From NCBI GenBank assembly GCA_040954595.2, contig CM082580.2, forward strand, positions 7,750,001 to 7,814,000: 64,000 bases of DNA. Reading direction: 5' to 3'. The notes beneath the pieces are model-generated. The model did not search any database. It worked only from the letters and a program-made list of their open reading frames with translations, and was not told the origin of the DNA. Both the position numbers and the translations under genes were made by a program. Positions 27,201 through 39,140 of the stretch are shown in pieces. The number at the start of each line of letters is the position of its first letter. The stretch's first letter is position 1. Origin of the DNA: Balanoglossus misakiensis (Eukaryota > Hemichordata).

Positions 27201-30200
27201 GAGCATGATCACAAACAATTTAGCCAGGCTTACCAGTTCCCCAACCTTTCACTTCCTTCTTCAGAGACCCATCGGGCTTTCTCTGGAAGAAGGGGTCAGG
27301 CAAGGTCGCGTCCAACATCAGCAGCCACTGCCTGGACGTCACGAACATGGGATACTGGGCCGGGTGTGCCTCTTGCAGTCGGTGGGGCAACGGAAGATCT
27401 TCAACTTCCACGTGGTCCTTCGCGGCAGCGTTGGCGTGGCTCAACTCGCGGAAATTCTTCTTGACTTCACTGCACAGCACCGCGTTCTTGGTGACAAAGA
27501 TCTGGTGCAAGTGGTCCATTTGAGTGTCATCGTCACCATTCGTCACGGCTTCATCGTCATCTTGGTTTGTTTCGACACGCTCATCATCGCAGATAGTTGT
27601 CGGACAGGCGGGTAATGCAGAAATGCACGCTCCTTCGCAACGTTCTGAGAAATTTGAGCATACAATTCATGATTTTATTTTCTAACTTAGATTGGTCTAT
27701 TGAATTTACATATACTTACTGATGGGCATGTACACAAATGTATCATCAATCTCTGATATAGTACCTTGGCTGTTTGCTTTGCTATCTTCATCCAAACCCT
27801 CCCCATTCTCCGCTTCCTTCTCCTCCTCATCATCATCCCCATCCTCAGCTTTTTCATCAACATGAATGTAAGCGATGTGTCTTGGAATCAATGGCTCTCC
27901 AGTCTTGGCTGCATGCTCCCAGTACCGTATGAATGACGTCCATAGCCTGTACAGGCAACATGTTGTTTTCCCTGAAATGCAAACATACAATCCATGCAAT
28001 GTGAAATAAGCCTGCTGGGTATGTATGCACTGTGGCTGTATTGGTCTGAAACGTGACTAATGTGGACAGCAAAGAACAGTCTTCCTCACAGTACATATAG
28101 ATTTCACTGAAAATATACCAGGATTATGTACATGTACTGTACCTGTCCCACTTCTTCCTAACAGCAATATGGCCGACGGTGGGTTTGGCTGTAGGTTGAT
28201 GATGGCATGCTCCAGCTCGGTCACGCGGAACGGGAAATCAACTTTGATGTCCTCATTACGCAGGATGTTGTTGACAAGCGTTGAAGAGAAGGAGTAGAAC
28301 TTCATGATGTGGTATTCCGTCTCGTTGGAGCTTGCTGGAGGGAAGAACAGTTTTGCGTTGTCAACTGGTTTGGTCTTCTTCTTCGCAAGTGCTGTTTTCT
28401 GCTTGTTCCTTGTAATTTCCCTGTACAACATCGGTATTCTCTCCTCTGTCACACTTTTCCCTGCAAAACAACAGATGTGATATATACAATTTTTGAAGAG
28501 AAAACTTAAATAAGGCATGTATCACTTCCAATATACGTATGTCCGTATATGGTTGGGTCTTTCGACATTTTCAAATGATGCACATTTTTTGTACATTGCA
28601 GCCACTCCATGAAAACCTGTGACTGCCTACATCTCAACTTGCCATGGTAACTCACAGTGGCTAAATTTCCACAGGTGACCATGCAACTAAGTCAGATGAA
28701 TACCAGTACCTTTAATCCAATTACCCATCTTTTCATAGTTTATAGCTAAAGTTCACCTGCCTGGGTGACACAGAAATGCCTCCTACGCATTTCATTACGA
28801 CATCGTTTCACAATATGCCACTGAAATCCAAACCTTTTGTGAACTCCTTCCTGTCAATTCCCCGCAGGTTCTTCTTGATGATGCAATCCTGTCCTCTTCG
28901 GTGAGACTTCACAATGTTGTCGATGCTTCTTGATACGTTGTCATGGTCGAAGACAATGTCCCACACGCGGATTATATCAGAGTAGATTCTGCCACCGGCA
29001 GCTCCTGAGCTCTCCTCCGAGCCTCCAGTGCCTTGAAAAACAAAATACACATCAAATAAATTACATGATCGCATTTGCAAAAAAGTGACAGATAAATACT
29101 AAAATTGGGCTGACAGGTATTCAAGGGCACCGGAGAGATTTCACTCGCATCTGTAGCAGACCAAAAGCATCAGAACAAGTGATTACCCGTAAGCTGCAGA
29201 CGTTTCTCGGGGTCTTCGCTGCATCTCGGAGAAAAGGCGATGGCCAGCTCCCACAGAATCCTGGCAGCTTTGGTGAGCTTAGCCTCGAACAGACTGATGT
29301 CGTTTTGTTTGGCGACACCTTCCAGTCTCTTGGCCAAATCCGGCCGCCAGTTTCCCGAGGCGAGCAGCCGGATCTTGTTGATGATCCTGATTTTGATTCC
29401 GTGCTCCAGTTTCTTGTCGCGGAGTATCTTCCACACTGCCGATGTGCACTCCACTTCCCACACGAGGTCATCGAAGAGCGACGGATCAAGCTCTCCCATT
29501 TCATCCAATCCTTCATCGTCATCTTCTATCACTTCATCATCATCATCACCATCACCATCCCTAGTTAGGATATCTGGAACGCTCTCTTGTTCTGTGAAGT
29601 TATAAACAAAATACAGAACGATAATGAGGTTGCCATGTTTACTTGAACAGAAGAAACCATATAAAAAATATTAAACAATTACAGCCTTGTTATATAAAGA
29701 GGGCACTGGCGGCAGTTATTAGTCCCCCATATACGATATTTCTGGTGCTTGAATACGCAATACATCTCATATTCATTAAACTGGATACCTTCATTCACTT
29801 TGCCGGTCTCCGTGTTTTTCTCTTGTGGTTTTCTGTCCATTGTTGGAGCGGAGCTTGCTTTACTCGTTTCCAGCTGTTCTGCAACATTTTCAAGTCGTGG
29901 TCGTTTGGCTATGAACTGTGGAATCTCCTCTATGGCGGCCGATATGCGCGACTTCATCTCTTCTTTAGGCGGTCTTCTCGAGACGCCGCCTTCCAGAGGC
30001 ATAACCCGAATACTGTCATCTTGCAGGTCTGTGTTTCTGGCCACGTCGGGCGTCTTTGCCCCATTCTCCGCTTGGCTCACAGGCTCTTTCAATATCTTGA
30101 CTTTTTTCCCTTTTGGTTTGGCGGAGCGATAGTGCTGGGCTGCCATTTTCAGGTAGGGGAGTCTCCTGTCGTCCTTTTTCAAGCTGTGCAGGGGAACTTT

Positions 30201-30479
30201 CCCCTGGTTGTTCTTGATCTGTGGGTCCACTTTGTACTCCTGCATCAGCTTGACGGCGCTCAGAGTTATGTGATTGCACGGGCCCTGGATGACGTGATGG
30301 AACAAGGTGTTGCCGTCCTCGTCTTGTACGCAAGGGTCTAAGTTCGGATGGGTGTCCGGTTCGCGGTTGTACTTCTCGAACAGGTTCTTCAAAACTTCAA
30401 ACTTGTGGTCTGTGAAAGAGATTCCAACATCATTATCATCATCATCAGATCATCATCATCATCATCATCACCATCATCA

Positions 30480-30553
<74 letters not shown>

Positions 30554-33500
30554 ACATGCATGGTACCTATGCATCATTAGAAACTCAGTGTTTGAAGACA
30601 TTTATTTTGTCTGTTGTACAGAAAAAAATTCCCAACATTAGTACCTTTCTTCTTCAGAGCAAATGCCAGTGCAGCATGCAACGGAGTGTCTCCGTCAGTA
30701 AGGCTAAGACTGGATGGGTCGGCACCAAACTGCAGCAGAAGGTGAACTAATCCATAGTCTTCAAGCAATCTCAAGGCATACGCAAGGGGTGTCATCAGCT
30801 GATCACCAAGTCCATCTGGTTTGGCGCCATTCTTAACATGCAAATACACAGTCAAACCTGTGTTAGTGGCCACCTCTAATATAGTGGCCACCTCTATATA
30901 GTGGCCACTGTGTTAATACAGTCCCCGTGCAATTAACGTGTACATCACTGACCTGTTTATAAAGGCCAGTTTAGGAAAGTCCATCAACTGGCTACTAAAG
31001 ACAGGTTTGACCACCCACACTTAGTTAGTTTATATCAAGCTCAAGAATTTTCTTAATGGTCACACGAAATGCACAGTTATGTATTTTCATATTAAAGTCA
31101 ATTATTCTCCCATGGGATGGGCTTTATTAACAAGTGTCCCAAAAGAAGAGATTGTTAAAATGGCTGTTCGCCATTGAGTTACTTCATTCTAGGCATACAA
31201 TAGACTCAACATCCACCAACATTATACCCTTTCATCACCATGGTTCAGTCCAAACCCATTGTTTTCTATGGTAAGGGTTGGACCTCTAAAGAGGGAACGG
31301 GGGGTGAAAGGGTTAAAGTGACAGCGAGAGTGCCGTGCGTATAACCAATGAGATCAACATACCTCCAGGAGTGCTTTGACCATATCGTACTTTTTGATAT
31401 TCGGGTCATTGTGGCCTGATGATAAATAACTCTGGATTGACACATCGCACACATCGCAGCCGTTGGCCAATCCACCTTCTCCCATCGACTTTCCATTGCC
31501 TCCTCCATTCAGCAGCAGATACAGTTGTTTCCAGCGATGTTTCTCAGCCAGTGTCTTGATCTGTAGTTTCCAGATTGATGGCGGGGCTTGGCACTCTACT
31601 TTAGGCTGTACCTCTGATAGTGAAAAATAAATTGATGTTGTTGTTGTTGTTACAAGTTTAGTGCTTTATAAGAGACATGTACCAAATATTTACAAAGACC
31701 ATCTTCCACATACCTCGGACATGTTGAAGAATTTCAACGATATGGGTCTTGCTTCGCTCGATGTCATTGGTGACGATGGGGCTTGCGTGACTTTCATTGA
31801 GATATTTGCAAAAAAGTTTGAGAGCTTCTTGCCATTTTTCGTTGATCTTCATGGAAACGGCAGTCTGGTACGTGCTCTTTTCAACCGCTTTGTACTCTGA
31901 AAGGAACAAGAACAACAAGTCATTTTTCACCCTGCGAAAAATAAAGAAGTCGCTTCAAAATGTTTCTCAGAGATAACGATGCAGTGAAATACGAGAACGT
32001 AACAGTTGCCTCTTATGATATTGCGAAAATTTCCAGTCGCAAAAATTTCCCGTTTTACAGTAGCTAACTTCAACCAACTACCCTATATTTACCTGCCACC
32101 TCACGTTTTTGTGCAGGTGGAGCCTTTTGCGGCGCCTTTTGTCGTGTTGGCATCTTTGCAGAGTATTTGTCCATTGCCTTTCTCAATAAAATTGCAGCGT
32201 GCGAGCTTGGAGGCAGGTAATCCAACGCCATTCGCCCAGAAGGATCCTGTCAGATGACAATAGAAGAAAATCAACACAAGTCATTGTCAATGACCTAGTC
32301 CCCTACTCATTCCACTGAACACTGTACATGTCAATCATGTAAACACGGAGAATTTACCCACCTTGAGGCAAGGATTGGCATCACTTTTTATGATCATACG
32401 CAACGCTATTTCCATGGTCTGTGGCTGAGAAGGAATTATCCTGACCAGAATATGATACAAGGATTCACCTCTTTGATTGATTACATTCTTTTCTTCGTGT
32501 GCCTTCGGGTACTTGGCAAACAGATACCTCAGCAGGGAGAGGTTGCCTGAAAGTTGAAATGTCAAATTATTACTTTAATATTTGAAAATCCCAGCACCTA
32601 GAACATGTTTCTTTTCCACAAATACCTCGATAAAGATTTGACACAAACCTCTGACTAGGCCATATCTCAAGGCACAGTGAAGGGCTGGTTCATTATTGAC
32701 ACGACACAAACCACTGGGATCCGAACCATGCTTGACCAACTCCACGGCAAGATCAATTCCGTTGTCCGTTTGACCTTCTCGTCTGCAAGAATCAATTTGT
32801 ATTTAAAGGGTTTGAACTTGGACCTGCTGTACTCTTTCACATAGCAGAAGTTCCAGAGAAGTTTATTTTCTGACCAAAAAAGACCAAAATTGTCAACAAA
32901 TATGCCAATTTAACCACAATTTGAACAAGCTTTACTGAGATAGGTCACCAATGTGTCACCACACACCTGCAAAGCTGATCGATGGATACCTTTGACGTAT
33001 CACAGCCAGTAGCAATACCTCCAACCTTTGGTGGCTTGTCTTTCCATCCTCCGAGGAACATGTTATAGATTGCCTGCAATGAAAACAATAGTTTGAAGGG
33101 GGACCTTTGACAACACTACATCAAATATTAAACCATGCGAGAAGAAAAACACCACAAACTGATACCAGCTATTTTTTTGTTTCTGTAGATGACAGGAAGA
33201 TGACAACATTTGAATATTAATTAAATCTATTTATAATGACATTTCAAATGATAAAATGAAATCACATTTGTTTTGCATTATCCATTTACCTCCCATTCGT
33301 TGTGCCTGGCCAGCCTGAGTGTGACTTCGGACCATATGTCATTGCGTATATCTAGGCAATTATGCAAAAACATCATTCCATCTGTAACAAACGAGGAAAA
33401 TGTATTTGTTTATGATTTTTTTCAATTCAAACCATCTTCAAGAGTCAAGAATTGATTTCCCTGGAAGGCAATAGATCCATCTTCAAGGATTCATATGCTC

Positions 33501-34155
33501 AATGGTAGCTATGGCAACAGCAGGGAAACCATTACCTTCAACTTTGCAGCCAATTTGTGCAATGTCCACGATGAAGGATATTGTGTTCTCCCTAGCATAT
33601 TGTCCACTGGTCTTAGCATACGGCAGTCCTTCAATCAGGGCCATCAATGTATTTCTGTGTTCTCCCTTTTTCTTCAGACAAGCTGCAACTCTGAAATATC
33701 CCTACAAGAATGACAAAAAAAACTTGTCTTATGCTTATCAATCAATCAATCAGCCAATTCAACTTTCAGGTGTTGACATACACAGAAATGACAACGTTGT
33801 AATACAGGTAAAGAATATGGCAATTCTGGCCTTAAATAAGTTTTCACTTTGTGCTAGGGGAGTCAAATCGCATTATAATAATTGCATTCTGGGTAAAAGG
33901 TCGACAGCACAAAAATCCCCATACCTTCCACCAAGTCTTGTTTATGTGTATACAGCCGAAGGCGTCATCCATTGCATTTTGTAAGTCGCCAATCTTGAAG
34001 AACGCATGAGAGCGATTGCTGAGGATGGTTGAGTCATTCTTTACGTTGTTTGGAATGCGAAATTCCAAAGCCTCAGAGTATGCCTCAACTGCCTGAAAGT
34101 ATTTCCCCTGTTTCATTAACTCATTACCATATTTCTTCAGTTCAGACTGTCTCAT
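17338..34155 (-). CDS. TRANK1: TPR and ankyrin repeat-containing protein 1-like (TRANK1), helicase-like giant protein
   Basis: Thirty-three coding exons (complement, 5' to 3'): 34155-33925, 33701-33536, 33381-33290, 33073-32967, 32782-32649, 32546-32362, 32246-32093, 31896-31714, 31613-31363, 30831-30645, 30409-29789, 29591-29187, 29031-28834, 28460-28143, 27971-27720, 27644-27234, 27014-26724, 26494-26364, 26200-26008, 25798-25634, 25402-25203, 24943-24806, 24495-24322, 23953-23785, 23423-23301, 23134-22932, 22761-22538, 22230-19397, 19173-18959, 18648-18546, 18332-18262, 18069-17898, 17507-17338. All phases join, giving about 3,156 residues (human TRANK1 about 2,925). N-terminal TPRs (exons 1-2) precede ankyrin repeats (exons 4-11). 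Then come SF1/UvrD-type motifs: Walker A GRSGTGKT (~1,072), DETQD (~1,478), GDTAQSI (~1,503), LTHNYRS (~1,552), KGLEFDDV (~1,655), YTAVTRAR (~1,743). A large alpha-rich region follows, ending in a Lys/Arg-rich tail. Exon 1 stays open upstream to an acceptor at 34182, so the ATG at 34155 may not be the true start. The cellular role of this family is poorly known. Confidence 0.93.
18170..18199. repeat. (CA)n microsatellite in TRANK1 intron
   Basis: AC dinucleotide tract of about 30 bases between the 18069-17898 and 18332-18262 exons of the TRANK1-like gene. Confidence 0.95.
18693..18798. repeat. Tetranucleotide-rich stretch (TCAG/TCAC/ATTC)
   Basis: Interrupted runs of TCAG and TCAC units pass into a clean ATTC tract at about 18771-18798. 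It lies in the TRANK1 intron between exons 18648-18546 and 19173-18959. Confidence 0.9.
19233..19270. repeat. (ATTC)n/(ATCC)n microsatellite
   Basis: ATTC units change to ATCC units after about 26 bases, inside the intron between TRANK1 exons 19173-18959 and 22230-19397. It matches the ATTC tract at 18771-18798. Confidence 0.92.
23463..23642. mobile_element. MITE copy a (GTGGCCAC-rich, short inverted ends)
   Basis: About 180 bases containing CTATAGTGGCCAC, ATAAAGGCCACCTGTCTATAATGG and ending GACAGGTTCAAC. The layout and internal words are shared with the copies at 26589 and 30852. The left end is decayed. It sits in the TRANK1 intron between exons 23423-23301 and 23953-23785. No coding capacity, so it would be a non-autonomous DNA transposon. 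Confidence 0.7.
26589..26717. mobile_element. MITE copy b (TCAAATCTGT...GAGAGGTTTGA)
   Basis: About 129 bases with near-inverted ends (TCAAATCTGT left, AGGTTTGA right) and internal GTGGCCACCTCTATATAG units. The reading AGTCCCTTGACTTCCCACT near the right end matches copies a and c. It lies in the TRANK1 intron next to the 27014-26724 exon, seven bases from the donor. Shorter than the other copies, apparently by loss of the central part. Confidence 0.75.
30428..30552. repeat. (ATC)n trinucleotide microsatellite
   Basis: About 125 bases of nearly pure ATC/CAT units with a few interruptions, beginning some 19 bases upstream (in minus-strand terms) of the acceptor of TRANK1 exon 30409-29789. It gives false poly-His or poly-Ile reading frames on the + strand. 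Intronic position means it is not translated. Confidence 0.95.
30852..31010. mobile_element. MITE copy c (best preserved, TCAAACCTGT inverted ends)
   Basis: About 159 bases with perfect 10-base inverted ends (TCAAACCTGT and ACAGGTTTGA). The interior has tandem GTGGCCACCTCTATATA units on the left and AAAGGCCAGTTTAGGAAAGTCC on the right. No clear target duplication was seen. The element ends only about 20 bases from the splice acceptor of TRANK1 exon 30831-30645. Confidence 0.8.
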
Positions 34156-34181
34156 TCTTTGGTGTTCAAATATCAGAAAAT

Positions 34182-37100
34182 CTGAAAGTAGATGAGAAAC
34201 ATGGAGTTACCTACAGAACTAATTTACAGATCAATCTCTGTATGTGATAGTGGGGTGTCGCTGGGCCCAGAACGTCGCATAGGCACTCATTTGATGAAAA
34301 AACCCGAAAATCATGTAAGCTACTGATTTAATGGTTTTTTTGGCTACTTGACAATAATAACAGACGCACAAAGCAATGTTACAAGCGCCTGTGATCAGCG
34401 GCTGCTATGATGCGGGGGGGGGGGGGTCTAGGGAGTCTCGAAATAATGACATCTACACTGTCTGTCAGTGCGACTTTTAGGAGACGACTTTCAGAAAGAA
34501 ACAGGTGAGTGAGACGGAGACCTCTAAAAATACGAATGACTTCGCAATTTTTTTTATTGGACAGTTGAAAATGTTTAATACTTTTAATAGTTAAAAGTAT
34601 CTCGAAACGATGATACGTCGATTATACCAACTATATTGCCAGCGATTTTCCCGATGGGTAACGATTTCCCGTCCACGGTTTGATTGAGTCAAAACGAATT
34701 GACGAATCAACAGAATGTCGCTGAATGTCCAAAAGTATCTGCGTTTCAAACCACACTTTTCGAACTCTTTCGGAAATCAAGCTTTCACTTTCAAAACTCC
34801 TTCTTGGAATCATCACAGTGTTTCCAAAGGGTCGCATCTATCGCCGGCAGAAAATCATACAGGTTTCGGAATTGCTTCGCTCGTTGGACGTAGTCCTTTT
34901 ACATGTTTTACTGCTGCAGTCCTCCCGACAAAAAAAAAAAAACGATTCAAGCGAAATGGTCGACGCGTCGTAGGAGTGGTCGACGACGTGACGGCAGGTA
35001 TTGTACGTGCCCGGTGATCATTGCATGCTACTACGCGCCTAGCCCCGGCTCCCGGTGTTACGCAGAGCTATGCGCCTTGATTTTGGTAGCCCAATGCACG
35101 GCGTTTCGCGTGAAAGCGAAGTTTCGTTTGGGGACAATCATTCATTTATCAACAAATCACAGCGAGAAAACATGAGAAAACAGTCACACTACTAGTATTT
35201 GAGAAGCATGCAGCAATATGCTTTGTCTGGGTATCATGGGTGTCGATTTTCTCTTCTTTTGTGTGGAATATATTTTGCCCCGATTTTTACATGCTCTTTG
35301 GTTTCAACAAGAGAAAGTTGATGGCCTGATTATTATCACGGATTATACACTATCATAGTTACGTTTATTTTGCTATGTTGCCATCCGTTTCATCGTCCGC
35401 TAGCAAGACTTTAGCAGGCGAAGATGGTTTTAGTTCTGATTGTCAAGCGTTTTCCGGGGTTTGCGACAAGCTACGTCCGCGCTCCCGACTTTTTCCCTTT
35501 AGATCGCATGAAATTTTCTTCGGGAAAGATGATGATTTTAGTCATCGACATAAAATATGTGTGCTGTTCCTTCTTAAAGTTTGTTGAAAAAAGCATGGAT
35601 TTGGAAAGGGCATCCGGTGTAAAAATTTTAAACATAGACTAAATCACCGATTAAACTGGATCATTGCTGTATCCAAAAATGTAAAGACCTTACAAAACTG
35701 ATTAAGACTCGGCGTTGCATCTTCTTGCCTCTGTAGGCCCATTGTGAGTTTTATTAGAGTCGTAAAAAGGAAATATCACTAGATTTTACATAGGGATGAG
35801 TGCATCTGGTATACCAAATACATAAACTTTGTTGCTTTTCGCTGTTTGAAACGGGTTGGAAGACAGTTCGGAAGTGATGGACGACCAGGGAGACAGAAAT
35901 GACCAACTTAATGTAACTGATGACAGACATTGGCAAAACATCGTGATCTAATGCGTTTGGCAGCAAACTCAACTCAAAACACATGGTTCATCCTGTACAC
36001 ACATTTATTTACTTGCAAGTAACATGCACCCCTTGGAAGTCGGGATTTCTTCTCAAGTTTCAAACAGTCCCTTTTCCTTGCACCAAAACGAAGTCTTGGT
36101 CAGTGTTTTCCGACACTCAAAGCGCCTGCTACATCACCTTTCCATCTTCCTGCAATCTCACGTCACGCCAGTTTCAGACAACTGACTTTACAGCACGGGC
36201 GTGGCTCGCTATATGGCTATAAAATTACTCATTATAATACAATGCAGTTGTTCTCCGTGTCTGTCATCGCTACAAATGGTCTCTTTTACATCAGAAGTCG
36301 CCGAAAGGTAAACATTCATGCACAGCAGGGCCAGTGTGTAGGCCGTAGTCTTGGTACGACAAATAGTTGCTCCCCCCAGGGGGTAGTTAGGTTCGGCTTG
36401 TGTAGCTCCTATTCAAGCCTGCTGTGCCAGTGACTGTTTTTATTGGGACATTTGCTCTCTCACACAGATAACACTACTATTCCAGTGCATCCAGCTGTTC
36501 CTCTTGTTTACTTGAGACTTCCAACTATATGTGGTTTTAATTACCGCTCGTCTCTGTGTGAGTGTTCATATAATTATCAACTTCACTCGTTGTCTCTATT
36601 GTGTGTTCCAAACACTTTGTAGTGGTTTTTTTTTTTGCACGAATTGTATGTAATGAACAATACAAAAACGAAAGTAGCTCTAACTAAATGTTAGAAAACG
36701 GTGTCCGTACAGTCTGGTAGCTGCTCCTGTTTGCAAAATCGCGATGCGGGTACGTATACACCTGCTGGGAAACCTTTCTATTCTTAGAATAACGTCATCG
36801 TGATTTACGAGTAACAATAAATCCCAGGCTTTGCTGAGGGATATAAATAAATAAATACACATTAGAGAACGGAAGCAAAATACATCGGAAAACCAGATGT
36901 GAAGTAAAAGTGAAAGAAGGGTGGCAGTCGTTTCCAGGAAAATGTCTACCTGTTTATTTCCAACAACTGTCAAAAGAACATGACATAAAATGACAACACA
37001 CTAAATTCATTTTACGAGACCGACGTTTTTTTTTTATCACGGACAGTATGTTACCTGTTATTACCATATAGTCAAGTATCTAGCTATATTTTGTCTTCTT

Positions 37101-38224
37101 TGCGTCTAGTTTTGGAAGCAAAGCGGACAAAATACGGACAGATACTAGACTAGTTTACCATACGGTACTTATATTACAGTACATTGCAAGCCCTACTATT
37201 ATGACAGGAAATTTATACATTCAGATATTTTAAAAGCATGACTAAACAGTTAGGAAGTGTTTTCCAACAAATCGTTTGGTTACATTATTTAGCAAGATCA
37301 TATGCGTGAACGTCCCGTCCAGATCCAGGCAGACAGCCCCTCCCCCACCCGTAAACTTATGCCTAAAAACTGACCGCAGGTGCGAAGAAGTTCAAGCGAA
37401 AGGTGGCATGAACTGCAAAACTATCGCCAAGGATAATGAATCAATCAGGTGGTACACCTGCACTGACGGAATTTGTAATACGGTATACAGATGGAAACGG
37501 CGCAGCTGTCAGGTGCAACGCGACGTTGACACCGGAACTGGTCCAGCCTGGGAAACTCATCCGCAACTTGATTGTACATCATGTATACGGGAATGAAACT
37601 GTTTCGCTCGTACAGTTTACAAACAAGACTGCAGAGCGCGCTTGTAAACCTCCCTCGAAATGAAAACTGACGTTTCACATCACAAAGTCTGTCAGATCAT
37701 CACGTATACATACCCATGTTTGGAGATTATCGGCGACGATCTACGCTATACTGCCGATGCGGTGCGCCTGGCTCTCGGTCTGCTCGGTGAGCGCAGCGTT
37801 CTCACACAGTACAGGTGGCGGTGCTTCGGAATCATGCAACGTGTTGCGTGTGCGGTCGATCTTCGGTACCAGACTAAATGGGGGGAAATCACAGGGAATC
37901 AAATCGAAAGAACAGACCTGATGGTGTGTATTCATCCATACCCGGAAATTGATTGTTTTCCACTGAAGTTGTTTGTATGTATATGAACTATGATAAGGTT
38001 ATTCCCCGATTTTGAAATGGAGGCTGATCACATGATAGGCGTATATTTTGCCTGGAACATACCACTATATTACGTGTATGACAAGAGGAAGTCGGTGTCT
38101 GTCTCAAAATATTTATTCTGGTCGCAAAAGACCACCGTTTGCTTGAAATTGGACAGTGAGCTGGAACTACAATGTTGAATGTCGCGAAATATGCAAACGT
38201 AACATGTAGTCTACTGCGTGACAT
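34182..38224. other. Intergenic region upstream of TRANK1-like gene
   Basis: Holds the presumed TRANK1 5' UTR exon(s) and promoter on the minus strand, but no start site can be fixed. A G-run lies at about 34415-34427. The 34.9-35.1 kb part is relatively CpG-rich and could be promoter-associated. Several short open frames (35375-35587, 35424-35642, 36242-36433) show no recognisable domain. See the separate entry for 37276-37663. Confidence 0.4.
37276..37663 (+). other. Possible coding remnant or unrecognised exons
   Basis: Two overlapping + frames are open here. Frame 37276-37596 is cysteine-rich, with a WYTCTDGICN segment. Frame 37436-37663 has three Asn-X-Ser/Thr sites and two cysteines. 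They overlap out of frame, so at most one can be coding over 37436-37596; a shift between them would suggest a decayed gene. Base composition is higher in GC than the flanks. No family was recognised, and no splice model joining it to another exon was found. Confidence 0.15.
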
Positions 38225-38386
38225 ATGTTATTTCTCAAGGTACAACGTATAGAGAGAAATAAATGTTTTGTTGTTTCGTGAGGGCGCTGTTTATGGGAGT
38301 ATGAATATCAAGTAGGTGGGGTTAATCAGGTCAGTCTACGCGCTACCACCGGCCAGTCAAGTCGCCTTGTGATCCGTTAAATTTTT
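38225..38386 (+). repeat. Ngaro left terminal repeat A1
   Basis: 162 bases starting ATGTTATTTCTCAAGG and ending GATCCGTTAAATTTTT, repeated without visible difference at 42624-42785. It is the left end of the element and probably carries 5' regulatory sequence; it precedes the gag-like ORF by about 30 bases. Confidence 0.95.
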
Positions 38387-38418
38387 CGCTCGTCGGTTGC
38401 CCCTCGTTCTCCTACGAA

Positions 38419-39131
38419 ATGTCAGCAGCTGACGGTAATCCCAACAACGATCCTGCCATAGACATTCAGAGGATCATACAGGCGAACAACAACCAGTTGT
38501 TAGTATCCATCAATCAGCTAGTGACGGATAAAATGACTACGATGAAACATGACTTACAGTCCACTCAAGAAGTAGTAAATCGAGAGCAGATGGCGGAGAT
38601 AAAGAAGATCAAGTTTGCGGAAGTTCCACGCTTCAAAAGAAAAGCCAACGAGGATCAATACAAGCACAACTGTAAGGTGTTGGACACGTTGGACGATAGC
38701 AAAACCAGTATGGAGTTGAAGAATTTCGAAGATGCCAAGCTGAAACTCGCTAAAGGTATTGACATGGTCAACCAAAGACAAAACTTATATTGCTAGCAGA
38801 TAGTTCTGACTTCGGTTAGGGAACAGCACTGGAATACCAGTCCCATGAGCTAGCAGAGGATAGTGATGACGAAAAAAGAATATGGAAGGCAGAAATGAGA
38901 GCGAGTCGAAAACTCAAAGAGAAGAAAAACAAGAAACCCCGCTTTTCGCAGAAGTCGGATTCTTTCAGCCAACAGACTGAACCAGCTACGAAACGGAACT
39001 CATTTGGAACGAGTCAGAGGCCCGGGGTATGTTTCGCCTGCGGGAAGGCGGGACACTACAGGTCGGAATGTAGAGCGATGGTGGCGAGCACTACTGGTGG
39101 TGGTAATGGTAGTGGCGGCGGGAAGCCCTGA
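38419..39131 (+). pseudogene. Broken gag-like ORF1 of the Ngaro element
   Basis: The ATG at 38419 opens a 125-codon frame stopping at 38796. The continuation lies in another frame (+2), where a TAG at 38817-38819 interrupts it, then it runs open through 38895 to a stop at 39131. The last part has a lysine-rich segment and a CCHC zinc knuckle (CFACGKAGHYRSEC, about 39030-39072), typical of retroelement gag. A small indel near 38780 together with the TAG makes this copy non-functional for ORF1. ORF2 and ORF3 just downstream remain open. Confidence 0.8.
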
Positions 39132-39140
39132 CTATATGGA

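Noticed and set aside
29643-30341. 232-codon + strand open frame
   Set aside because: Lies opposite the ankyrin exon 30409-29789 of the TRANK1-like gene and crosses its splice donor; low-complexity hydrophobic reading without family resemblance.
30307-30750. Poly-His/poly-Ile frames
   Set aside because: Translation of the ATC microsatellite in a TRANK1 intron.
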